From positions 6,823 to 20,600 of the forward strand of contig LSSK01000179.1 of the NCBI GenBank assembly GCA_001969505.1: a stretch of DNA of 13,778 nucleotides, read 5' to 3'. Source of the stretch: Zancudomyces culisetae. Lineage: Eukaryota > Kickxellomycota > Harpellomycetes > Harpellales > Legeriomycetaceae. Position 1 is the first letter of the stretch. The number at the start of each line of letters is the position of its first letter. A program made the translations under genes and the position numbers. Positions 1-8,110 of this stretch are shown in pieces. The notes under the pieces are model-generated. The model did no database searches and was not told the DNA's origin. It saw only the letters and a list, made by a program, of their open reading frames with translations.

Positions 1-2
1 AA

Positions 3-1766
3 GAACCAATAATAGGGACGGAGCATGAAATAAATGGAGGAAGGCTTGAGAATTATAGGATTAGAGAACTGGAGAGAGGAGGAACGGAAGAAGAAGAAGA
101 AGAAGAACAGATATATGCTGATTATGATGATGATGATAGTGCAAAAGAGGAAGGAATTGCGTTACAAATTAGAGGAAGCAAGAATAGTTTGGGAAGAACA
201 AAGAGCTTGAACGATATAGAAAGAGAAAGAAATAATAGCAAGAGACGAATTAGTTTGAATAGTAATAAAAGTTATAGGAAGAGTAAAAGCAACAGTAGAA
301 AGAGTAGCGAAAATGAACTGGACGCGCGGGGAACGAGAGGGTTTAAAGAATATTTTCACAATATGACACGGCAAAAGCAAGGTAGAAGAGAAGTACCACA
401 GATAGTAGTTATTCCACCTAGCGAACACGAACTAAGTCTAGAACCAATGGAAAGAGAAGGAGAAAGAGAAAGAGAAAGAAGAGAGGGGGAGAGGGGCAGG
501 GAGGGAAGAAGATTAGGAGAAGAAGCAAGAAGGAGTGAAGAAGCAAGAAGAAGCGAAGAAGAAGAAGAAGAAAGAGAAGGAGAGGGAGAGGACGAGATAG
601 GGTTTTTCAAGGAATTGATGATTAGTTTGGTTCCATCATACCGCGACTATAATGAACAAGGAGTGATGGGTAAAATAGCGAAAATATATTTGACGATTCC
701 GGTGTTTTTGTCGACAATAACAGTTCCAGTGTTGTCAGAACTTCCAGATACAAAGTACTGGGAACGAGATTTGGGACTGGAAGAAGTGTGGGATGTGTTG
801 AGTGTAGTTTCGGATAATCTGAGTGTCAGACGAGGGGCACGAATCCGCGAACTGAGTATTGAGCGAGGAATTGAGCTTGGAAGAGTGGGTAGTGCGCAAG
901 AGCTGCGGAGTGTAAACAGCGCAGACAGTTTGGCATCGAACGACGATCTGGCAGTACACACACGGCTGTTGCGGGCAACATCACCATCGCTACGGGCACT
1001 GAGTATGGAGGGCAGCCAAGTGGTAGAGATAGAGGAAAACTATTTTCGGGCAGAGAAGGTGGCGGCAACACTGCGCAGTTTTGTGACGCCAGTGTTTATA
1101 ACGTTTGTGGGAATTCATATCACAGAAACAGAGGAACATAAAAATATAATATATATAAGTGCAGCAGTAATAGGAGCAGTGGCAGCGATGTTGTACTATT
1201 TTGTATTTGATGAGATTATGACAACAAGCAAAAGAAAAACAAACAAACACGAACGACTATACAACCACGCGCGGTACTGGCTGAAGGTGGCGCCGGCAGC
1301 TTTCGGGTTCTTTGGCGGTATCGGCTGGATCTATCTGCTGAGCGGTGAGATAGTTGCGATAATGCAAACAATTGGCGTTACGCTGTCGATCTCGGAATCA
1401 CTGCTGGGACTGACAATTCTGGGCTTTGGCAACTCGATTGGCGACCTTGTCACCAACCTAACAGTCGCCCGGCTCGGCTATCCAACCATGGCAATCTCGG
1501 CCTGTTTCGGCGGGCCACTACTCAACCTCCTCCTGGGAGTTGGCCTGGGCTGTCTCGCTGCGATTGGCAGTACTGGTGGCTTTGTCGACTTCCACACATC
1601 GTCGCTAGCGATTCCGACCACTGCTGCATTACTGTTGGCGGCTGTTCTGTTTTTGATTGTCCATACTTTACTGCGCGGCTTCAAACACACACGATTTGGC
1701 GGCTTCGTGTTGATTTCTTTCTATATTGTCATTTTGAGTCTCAACGTATACTTTGAATACCGGTAA
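3..1766 (+). CDS. Cation/Ca2+ exchanger (NCX superfamily, CCX/NCLX-like), C-terminal part; 5' end outside window
   Basis: Predicted membrane antiporter exchanging Ca2+ or another cation, probably in an internal (vacuole- or ER-type) membrane. The frame is open from base 3 to the TAA at 1764-1766 (587 residues visible). No ATG occurs before the first TTG at 189, so the start and the first NCX repeat lie upstream. Visible order: a charged hydrophilic loop (residues 1-200, rich in Arg/Glu/Ser), a hydrophobic helix ending TITVPVL (about 218-240), a second loop of about 110 residues, then roughly six membrane segments to the C-terminus. The alpha-2 repeat is clear at 1401-1448 (residues 467-482), with core GLTILGFGNSIGDL, followed by a Gly-rich GGPLLNLLLGVG helix. 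Two NCX halves split by a long loop is the CCX arrangement. Codons turn more GC-rich toward the 3' end. Ion specificity cannot be told from sequence. Family assignment is firm; the full-length structure is unknown. Confidence 0.85.
   Translation, partial: EPIIGTEHEINGGRLENYRIRELERGGTEEEEEEEQIYADYDDDDSAKEEGIALQIRGSKNSLGRTKSLNDIERERNNSKRRISLNSNKSYRKSKSNSRKSSENELDARGTRGFKEYFHNMTRQKQGRREVPQIVVIPPSEHELSLEPMEREGERERERREGERGREGRRLGEEARRSEEARRSEEEEEEREGEGEDEIGFFKELMISLVPSYRDYNEQGVMGKIAKIYLTIPVFLSTITVPVLSELPDTKYWERDLGLEEVWDVLSVVSDNLSVRRGARIRELSIERGIELGRVGSAQELRSVNSADSLASNDDLAVHTRLLRATSPSLRALSMEGSQVVEIEENYFRAEKVAATLRSFVTPVFITFVGIHITETEEHKNIIYISAAVIGAVAAMLYYFVFDEIMTTSKRKTNKHERLYNHARYWLKVAPAAFGFFGGIGWIYLLSGEIVAIMQTIGVTLSISESLLGLTILGFGNSIGDLVTNLTVARLGYPTMAISACFGGPLLNLLLGVGLGCLAAIGSTGGFVDFHTSSLAIPTTAALLLAAVLFLIVHTLLRGFKHTRFGGFVLISFYIVILSLNVYFEYR
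447..596 (+). repeat. Purine-only low-complexity tract inside the exchanger loop
   Basis: Almost every base on the plus strand is A or G, built from GAA, GAG, AGA and GGA units. It encodes alternating Glu/Arg/Gly and a short tandem duplication of the block EARRSE. It lies in the hydrophilic loop between the two exchanger halves, where length changes are tolerated. A shorter GAA run (87-107, seven Glu) and a GAT run (120-137) occur upstream in the same frame. Confidence 0.8.
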
Positions 1767-3573
1767 TATTCATTTTAAACTCTCCTTCTCCTTCTCCCTC
1801 TCCTTCTTCTCCTTTATCTTGACATGTTTCATTCCAATCATATCGCTTCATTTCGTTGCCAAAGAATCTTGGTTGTATCATAAACACAGTGTTGAGAGGA
1901 ATGTCCAGCGAAGTCATCGACTCCAAGTCAATGTCCATAAAATAACTCAACAACACCCGTGCCATTGCGTTGTGTGTAATAATCAATACTGAGTTTTTGA
2001 TTCTCTCTAGCTCCACTATAATGTACTGGATCCGATGAATCACATCTATGTACGATTCGCCGTGTGTGCCTGGATATCGCGTCCGCAGCTTGTCGGCTCG
2101 TCGCGCCTCAAACATATCGGGATATTTTTGCTGGATTTGCTTATAAGTCATTCCTTCACACTTGCCTGCATACAATTCATTCAGCACTGAATGCGTGCTA
2201 ATCCTTGTCTTTTCTCCTTTAAAATACTCGGCTGTTCCTTCCGCTCTTTTCAGCGTAGATGTCCATACAAGCAACTCTTTTGTCTTTCCTTCTCCATCTT
2301 CTCTCTTTGGCTCTTGTTCCCGTTCTCCACTCCCCTCACTCTCCTCCACATTCTCCTTCTCTTCGCCATAAAACTGCCTGTGTTGCTTTTGCACGAATCT
2401 GGCTAGCGCCTGCGCATACCCTTTCCCCCGCTCTGTCAACTCAGCATCTCCGCCGATTTTCCCTTTCACATTATCTTCACTTTCTCCATGTCGCGTAATA
2501 TAAAACACTCGCTTTTGTAAATTCATGTTCATCAAATAAAACACACATTGGCCCTCAAGAAATCCCCGGATATTGCATGTTGTGATCTTTACTCCTGCGT
2601 CGATTATTTTGCAATATTGAATCCCCAACTTCTCTTCATATTCTCCAAGGCTCTGGTAACTCTTCTCATAGTTTGCAAGCCTTCGCCGGAAATCCTGCTC
2701 CGCTTCCTTTTCATCGATTCCTATATAGTCTGGTGACTTTGTCTTGAGCTTGATGTTTGTGTCTATTATTTCTTTGTTGGTACAAATACTCTCCAAAAAC
2801 ATCACATCTATACACTCCTCCCTCTCCATACGCTCAATCACTACTCTTCGTCTCTCTATTGTCGAGTTGGTCGCATCATGAATCGCCACTTGCCCTTGGT
2901 CCGTTCTTAGATACCCTATTGCATCCTCCAATACTTGCATCGCCACTTGATCCCGCATCTTTTTCGCCTCCTCATTCTCACTATCGAAAAAATCGCTTTT
3001 ATGTCGTATCTTTTCGTCATCCTCTCCATAGCTATTGCCCTCCATTGCCGTTTTTTCGGCTGTTGTTACTGCTGCTCCTGCTGCTCCTGTTCCTGCTGCT
3101 GATCCTGCCAACACTGATGCTACTGATGCTACTGATGCTCCATGGTATGGTACCAACTTTCTACGTTGATCTCCAACATTAAACACCTTCACTTTTATCC
3201 CTAGCCATGAAAGATACCTCTTCAGTTTTTTTACCATATAGCTTTTACCTCTTGCTGGCAACCCAACTATTTTTTTATATTTTTTTACACATACTATCAA
3301 TATCATTTTCTTTTCCTCTTCATATTCTCCTCCTTTCTTAAATTTATAATTTAAATTTGTTGTCCTATCCCCTAATCTCTCATTTCACTTTTTTTTTTGC
3401 TAGAAAATTATTTTTTCTTTACCCATAACTACAAGCAACTTTGTATTTTCGTCGGTAACCATAAACCCTCTACGTCGGACTATCTGCTTCTCCGAGACAC
3501 TAGTTGTCCCCTCACCTACATTTCTTTTCTTCATTACTCCATAAGTTATTCCATTTATGGAATTCTCATGCAT
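1741..3573 (-). CDS. PFKFB: 6-phosphofructo-2-kinase / fructose-2,6-bisphosphatase, two-exon model
   Basis: Cytosolic bifunctional enzyme that makes and breaks fructose 2,6-bisphosphate, the regulator of glycolysis versus gluconeogenesis. Model: exon 1 3573-3423, exon 2 3266-1741, giving 558 residues. Kinase: Walker A GLPARGKS (52-59), FNVGDQRR, HDATNST with the catalytic-loop Asp (181; the usual Phe before it is His), ESIC, KSPDY. Bisphosphatase: RHGES with the phospho-accepting His (310), LNE (Glu 414), GESY, and THNAMAR with the second His (482). The key residues of both halves are present, so both activities are likely, unlike yeast Pfk26, whose phosphatase His is lost. Two family-atypical inserts occur: Ala/Ser/Gly-rich (about 94-137) and acidic (about 350-381). 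The C-terminus is an EGEGEGE run. The ATG at 3571-3573 follows an in-frame stop (3622-3624); ATG at 3532-3534 is a second candidate, and further upstream exons are possible. Function is near certain; the N-terminus is inferred. Confidence 0.85.
3113..3139 (-). repeat. 9-bp tandem repeat, three perfect copies, in PFKFB coding sequence
   Basis: The plus-strand unit ACTGATGCT repeats exactly three times and encodes Ser-Val-Ala three times on the minus strand. It sits in a longer GCT/CTG-rich stretch (3061-3139) that encodes the Ala/Ser/Gly-rich insert of the kinase domain. The insert falls between FNVG..RR and the DNEEA-like helix, a surface loop in PFK-2 structures, so it probably grew by replication slippage. 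Confidence 0.85.
3267..3422 (-). other. Predicted spliceosomal intron in the PFKFB gene (156 nt)
   Basis: On the minus strand the donor is G|GTAAAG (first intron base 3422) and the acceptor is AAATAG|TTGGG (last intron base 3267). A branch-like TTGAT (3300-3296) lies about 30 nt before the acceptor. Splicing joins LLVVM to VGLPARGKS and restores the canonical strand-1/P-loop of PFK-2 without gap or insertion. Reading through instead meets TAG within nine codons of exon 1, or starts at an ATG inside the intron (3304-3306) that inserts Lys/Tyr residues into this strand. The length is a multiple of three, but retention would still truncate. No cDNA was available to me. Confidence 0.8.
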
Positions 3574-5819
3574 CCTGGTCTTGTATTTGCGATTGTGTTT
3601 ATTATCTGTAGGTGTTTTTATTTAACTGTTATTTCACTTTGAAGTCTAAACTCTCTTTACTTTAAAGTATATACTTTTTTTTTTACGTGGGACGTTTTTT
3701 TCTTTTTTAAAAAAGTGTATGCGAAAAGGTAAATAAGTTGAGAATCTGGGTATTTCTTGCTTTTTAGTTTTTTTTTTTCTATCCGAATTATTGGATACTC
3801 GCGTATTTATATACATTTAGAGTTTAAACACCTATATATTTTTTTCTTTCTTTCACGCCATTCTCCCAAACATTTTCTACCACTACCAACAATATCCCGA
3901 AATATTTTTATCCACTACAAATCTCTCTTTTTCTTTCTTTTTTTAAAAAAAAGCTTCTTATTTATTCGAATGATTTTCTTGTATGCCAATGCTAAACAAA
4001 ATCTGAACTAAATAAAATTTATTGAATCAAAAATATTGATTGCTTTTGTAAATTCTTAACGATTATTTATAAACATTAAACTGCAAATCAATTGGTGAGG
4101 CTATTCAGCTAAAAATTTTTTTTTCTCAACTTCCTGGAATTTTTCCCTATTTTTTCAACCAAAAAATAAAAGTGTCCATTTGTTCCCGCCCCAGATTACC
4201 AAGGTATTGGATATAAATTACAAGGTATAATAACTTGAAAATGTGCCTATTTTATTTATTCCCCATCCTCCTCTCCCACCTCCACACACACACACGTACA
4301 TTTCCTCTGACCACCTAGACCTAAATATAAACATAGTTATACAAAACATTTTTTATACATTTCAAGCCCACACTGCAAACCCCACCCTCTCCCTTCACCA
4401 TCCCTGTAAATATGGAGTTTTACGTATTCCCATTCTCTTTTTGTAATGAAGTTTATGCTGTTTGCTAATTTTACTTCTTTAGCCTCTCACAAATTTTGCC
4501 CATTAAAAAGTTTTTTTTTTGGGTAAGAAGGAGGGGGTGGAAGGATATATTTCTAACTATGGTTATTCAATTGTTTTTATTATGTTCATGCAACTTTTCA
4601 TGCAATCGCAACCGCAACCACAACCACCAGTTACTAAAAAAGACAAAACATGACACTTAGTAGCTCATCTCCACAAATGTTCATATCGCTTCGTTTTTTA
4701 ATAAAACTTTTTTTGTTTTATTCGTAATTCTGACTCATAAAAAAATAGCACGTTTATGTTGTCGAGTAAGGGAAAGGAAGAAAAGGAAATGAACACCTCG
4801 TGTGTTTTTTTTTTTGAACCTTCTCTAAATCCCTTACCCTCTCTCTTTCTTGAACTAGCATTTTCAAACTAGCCACTTTTTTTCTTTACTTGTTCACATC
4901 TCAGTGGTGGGTTTAAATACTATATTCCAACTTCACTCCGATACCAGCCCTCATATTCTAGGTTCCGGAAAACTCTTAACTATATATGATTTTTTACTGA
5001 AAATAATATATCGAATAAAATAATATAGTTGAAAATACAAAAATAACCAGAAAATAAAACACCAATGATATTAAAATTACAGATGATCAAGCACACTAAA
5101 TAACAGCACTTAGTAATGTTCATAAAAGTAAAAGTGCAAAAAAAAATTTTTTTTCGTTTTGTTGGTGTAGGTGAAAATCGTCCATAGTAAGCATACTTTC
5201 TTGGTAAAACGTGCTAAAAAGTACGATATTTTCTCCTAAACTTGGATCAATTTCTCTTGAATTAGCATTTCCGTCTGTATTTCGTAAAACCAAGTTCTAA
5301 AGTAGCAAAATCAAAATAAAGAATGTCTAAAATGGGATAAACCACGGGGTATTTGTACGACCTTTATTCGGCCTAATAAAAACCTTTACATTTTCTGTTT
5401 TTTTTTTACCCGGATTCGTGAATTGATTGAAGTAAAAAAAAAGTTGTGGTATTTTCTGTGACAACACAAAAATAAATATTCTAGTGAATAAAAACATCAT
5501 CCAAGTTGTATTATTTTAATGTAATGACTTCTTTTCATTGCACAACACCATCATTTTTGCAAATAATTGGAATTTGTTTTGTAGTGTGGCTCTGATGCTC
5601 ATTCAGCTACACAACACCAAAAGCAGTATTGGTACTTGGTACAAGATAATCAATAGATGAGAAGTAAGAATGCACCTGCTCATCCATATATCCACATATT
5701 CTTCTATATATCTAGCTATCCTTTCTGCGTATAAAATCACAGTATTTAAAAAAAAAGAATTTCTAGAATCCCGGTTGTGAAAAATAGTTTATAACAGCCG
5801 AGCGGAGAAATTCGTGCAG
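3574..5819. other. Long AT-rich intergenic stretch with no gene recognised (about 2.2 kb)
   Basis: This should hold the PFKFB promoter at its left end and upstream sequence of the small ORF at its right end. It is rich in T and A runs (for example 3670-3715, 4105-4125, 5140-5156) and has a pyrimidine-rich block at 4255-4440 with a CACA microsatellite near 4282. A short CAACCR tandem lies around 4606-4628. I checked for tRNA box A/B pairs, long ORFs starting with ATG and coding-like composition and found none convincing. Exons shorter than about 60 codons, as in the PFKFB case, could be missed. Confidence 0.5.
5730..5736 (+). promoter_or_regulatory. TATA-box candidate before the small ORF
   Basis: TATAAAA lies 84-90 bp before the ATG at 5820, a spacing compatible with a fungal core promoter. 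An 8-bp TTCTAGAA (5761-5768), a two-unit heat-shock-element-like pair, lies between them. In such AT-rich DNA both may be chance. Confidence 0.3.
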
Positions 5820-6053
5820 ATGCAAGAACTAATATACATGAGAACCATTACTTTAAAGGACCTGATCAACCTGATTTCAGTGAATAAAACACATATCTTC
5901 AATACCATCTACCCTCTCTCCCCATCCCAACGTTATTTGCTGGAATATACAAGTGTCAAGTACTCGACACTGTATCCTCCCTTCGCTCACTCATACATAT
6001 TAAATCAATCCAATGCTCAAGTAATGGAGTCGGAATCCAACATTGAGTGTTAA
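5820..6053 (+). CDS. Hypothetical small protein (77 residues)
   Basis: ATG at 5820-5822, TAA at 6051-6053, in-frame stop upstream at 5778-5780. I do not recognise the protein. It has no obvious signal peptide or membrane helix. The first 30 residues could form an amphipathic helix (TLKDLINLIS). A Pro/Tyr-containing middle (YPLSPSQRYLLEY, then LYPPF) is followed by an acidic tail ending in Cys. Reasons to keep it: base composition is clearly less AT-rich than both flanks, codons look ordinary with many C-ending ones, and a TATA candidate lies upstream. It could also be one exon of a split gene or the remnant of a larger one. Nothing in the context suggests a role. Confidence 0.35.
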   Translation: MQELIYMRTITLKDLINLISVNKTHIFNTIYPLSPSQRYLLEYTSVKYSTLYPPFAHSYILNQSNAQVMESESNIEC

Positions 6054-6512
6054 ATTATTTGTGTTTACTAAATATCTGACCAAAACCACGGATAGAATGA
6101 GCTTATTTAGTAAAAAGAATTTTATATGCCAATATGATTTAATTTTAAAGGCTCGAGTCCCGAAACAAAACAACCCCTAAGCAGTGTAACTTTTTAAGAA
6201 ATTTAAAAAATATGATAACTTGGTCCAAGTAAAGCCCAGGGTGTTAATATATATTAGCTGGAACTGGTTGAACAACCTTGAAAGAAAATAACAAGAATAA
6301 CATCGAAAACTATATTCAAACTTTTACATAATGAGGATGCTTTTACGCAATAGCACTGGAGATTCATATTTGGTTATTTATTCTTATATATCTTTATAGC
6401 GGTTCTCTCTATTTTTTGGAAGGGTGGGTAATAGATAAATGTAAAGAAAAGGCTAATAGATACTTTATACGCTAATTAGTCCCGAAAAGTGTAGACTTCA
6501 ACAAAAAACGGT
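6054..6512. other. Intergenic; 3' flank of the first GDSL lipase gene
   Basis: AT-rich, without an ORF of note. Minus-strand AATAAA at 6377-6382 lies about 130 nt beyond the lipase stop and is a possible polyadenylation signal. The small plus-strand ORF ends at its left edge, so the two genes would be convergent. Confidence 0.4.
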
Positions 6513-7796
6513 TTAAATAAGAAGGGTGGAAACATAGACAAATGAACTGATATATGCCAATGCAGTTAGTTTGCCGAATGAAAACTTGGCTGATCCAGCT
6601 GCTGATGTAGAGCTTTTTGAGCTGGATGAGCTGCTGCTGCTGCTAGATGAACTCTTGCTTGATGAGCTGGTGGTTGATGAGGTGCTGTTAGACGCACTTT
6701 CGTTGGCTGCATTGGCTATTTCTGCCGCGTTTGCTTGTGATTTTTCTATGTCAATAGTGGGGACATTAGTTACTCCAGTAGTATAGGTATCATCATTATA
6801 AAGTGGATTTTTTGATGAGGAGATATCCTTCAATTTGTACTTGGAAATCAAATCAACAAGCGATTCTGTTGTAACATTAAAGCTTCCATCATGGAATAGT
6901 GTGTCGGCTACGGCTCCTAACAATGCGTGGGCTCTAGTAGTTGGATGTATGGGATCCATAAATGCATAGGTATCAGGATCTTCACACGAGGAAATAACTG
7001 TACGGTTAGTATTTTCCACGTAACAAGGTGCGGTAGTGTTTTTAAGTCCAAGTGCGCTATTAACTTCTGGTTTTTGCATTTCAACAATAAGATTGAAAAG
7101 ATCCAATGTTCTGATATACTTTATACCCAAAGAGCTGTCCTTCAGCATATTTGACAGGATGGTTTGTGTTCTGGTATTTGTGGCGGTGATAAATGCACTC
7201 AACGCTGTTCTTGAAGCTGCTGGTGCATTGAGCCCAGCAGGGCATGATGAAATATCTGGAATGTTGGAAACCACAAATTTTTTGTATCCCATATCCACCA
7301 ATTTTGAGACTGCAGCTCCAATACTTGATGAGATAGAGATTGAGTACGCATCTGCGTCGGTTGTACCGTTGTATAAGCCAGTGATTCCATCGAGGATATC
7401 ATTTCCGCCTATCTCCACAACTGCTATGTCGTTACTCAAGACATCATCAGAAAATTTACCTCCAAATGTGGCATTAAAAGTGTCGATTTGTTGGAGGGTA
7501 TCAGGGATGTCAAGTGTCAGATTATCAAATACTTGCACACTAGTGTTGTTTGATACTGCACCAGCAACTGCAAAATTTACCAAGGTATGATTGCTCCACT
7601 TTGCAAGGTATTCATTCCATACTGGCCCGTTGGAGAATCTACCCTTCCACCATGGCACACCCTGTGGGTTAAGTGTCCTCTTGGCGTTTCCGACATCAGA
7701 GAGACTGTTTCCAAAGAGCACGATTCTGGTATCAGCGCTGGCAGTAGCAATGAACCCCAGGGTAGCAACACTGAGCAAGGTATATTTGGTTAGCAT
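6513..7796 (-). CDS. Secreted GPI-type GDSL (SGNH) lipase/esterase, copy 1, intact triad
   Basis: Predicted extracellular ester hydrolase of the SGNH fold, acting on acyl esters; the family includes esterases, phospholipases and acyltransferases, and the substrate is not deducible. 427 residues. Signal peptide 1-21 ends ASA|D. Block I is FGNSLSD with nucleophile Ser31 (Asn30 replaces the usual Asp of GDSL). A GRFSNGPVWNEYLAK block (52-66) is typical of the family. Block II reads NFAVAGA (74-80), with Ala78 where copy 2 has Gly. Block III is GGND (130-133, Asn132). Block V is DPIH with Asp281 and His284, so Ser-Asp-His is complete. C258/C271 probably form a disulfide; C185 is extra. Many N-glycosylation sequons. 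A Ser-rich stalk (about 365-399), small residues (AAGS, a possible omega site) and a hydrophobic tail indicate a GPI anchor to membrane or wall. The ATG has an A-rich context. Stop is TAA. Confidence 0.9.
   Translation of the reverse strand: MLTKYTLLSVATLGFIATASADTRIVLFGNSLSDVGNAKRTLNPQGVPWWKGRFSNGPVWNEYLAKWSNHTLVNFAVAGAVSNNTSVQVFDNLTLDIPDTLQQIDTFNATFGGKFSDDVLSNDIAVVEIGGNDILDGITGLYNGTTDADAYSISISSSIGAAVSKLVDMGYKKFVVSNIPDISSCPAGLNAPAASRTALSAFITATNTRTQTILSNMLKDSSLGIKYIRTLDLFNLIVEMQKPEVNSALGLKNTTAPCYVENTNRTVISSCEDPDTYAFMDPIHPTTRAHALLGAVADTLFHDGSFNVTTESLVDLISKYKLKDISSSKNPLYNDDTYTTGVTNVPTIDIEKSQANAAEIANAANESASNSTSSTTSSSSKSSSSSSSSSSSSKSSTSAAGSAKFSFGKLTALAYISSFVYVSTLLI
6517..6694 (-). repeat. 178-bp block identical to 8890-9067 (copy in GDSL 1)
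   Basis: Every base matches the block 2373 bp further right. It covers codons 368-426: the Ser-rich stalk, possible omega site and hydrophobic tail. Identity ends at the last sense codon on one side; beyond 6694 it decays, with shorter identical stretches at 6768-6811 and 6814-6855. Confidence 0.95.
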
Positions 7797-7913
7797 TTTA
7801 GTTTTTTAGTTTTTTATTTTTCGTTCTGTAGAAAAGGTGTCCTGTCCTATTTCTTATCGCAGTCAAAAAAGGAAAATACGTTGACTCTACGTAGCTTTGC
7901 TTCAGATACTTGG

Positions 7914-7921
7914 TATTTATA
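7914..7921 (-). promoter_or_regulatory. TATA box candidate of GDSL copy 1
   Basis: Minus-strand TATAAATA, 118-125 bp upstream of the ATG at 7796-7794. It is a good match to the consensus at a normal distance for fungal promoters. Confidence 0.5.
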
Positions 7922-8094
7922 GGAAATCATCAGTGAACATGATTACAGGTTTTTAATCCCTTTTACGCATATTAAACGTCGAATTAAAACCCAACTTATC
8001 AGGTGATGCAATAGTTTCCTTGGGTTAGTACTTTCACTTTGTCAGTTTTCTTTTAATCTTTTTCAGTGTTTCATCTAGACAAACAAGCTGATCC

Positions 8095-8110
8095 AACAAA
8101 CTAGTTTGTT
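8095..8110. repeat. Perfect 16-bp palindrome
   Basis: AACAAACTAGTTTGTT equals its own reverse complement. It lies about 300 bp upstream of GDSL copy 1. It could bind a dimeric factor, but an AT-rich palindrome of this length is only mildly unexpected in a window this size. Confidence 0.6.

Noticed and set aside
189-191. TTG at 189 as the start of the exchanger
   Set aside because: It is not ATG, and the same frame is open back to base 3, so the gene simply begins outside the window.
2757-3182. Plus-strand ORF of 141 codons
   Set aside because: It is opposite the well-supported PFKFB coding sequence; its Leu/Ser/Pro content reflects the complement of purine-rich codons.
3304-3306. ATG at 3306 as the start of the PFKFB protein (521 residues)
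   Set aside because: It would put Lys/Tyr-rich residues between the first beta strand and the P-loop. The spliced model with exon 1 at 3573-3423 restores the family sequence exactly.
3397-3642. Plus-strand ORF of 81 codons
   Set aside because: It starts at TTG and is the antisense shadow of PFKFB exon 1 and part of the intron.
3757-4446. Two plus-strand ORFs (84 and 67 codons)
   Set aside because: Products are Phe/Leu/Ser/Pro strings from T-rich and C/T-rich low-complexity DNA, with no recognisable pattern.
5584-5612. Stem GTGTGGCT/AGCTACAC with a 13-nt loop
   Set aside because: Only eight pairs, one a wobble, with no RNA-family hallmarks; likely chance.
5662-5804. A GTAAGA donor and later AG as an intron leading into the small ORF
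   Set aside because: The only frame-compatible acceptor is GAG, a poor site, and exon 1 would be two codons; too speculative.
6151-6161. GGCTCGAGTCC, similar to a tRNA B box
   Set aside because: The first T of the T-loop motif is changed, and no A box, cloverleaf or acceptor stem can be drawn around it.
7036-7590. Plus-strand ORF of 184 codons
   Set aside because: Antisense of the GDSL copy 1 gene, with a related antisense ORF opposite copy 2; it follows from the composition of the real genes.
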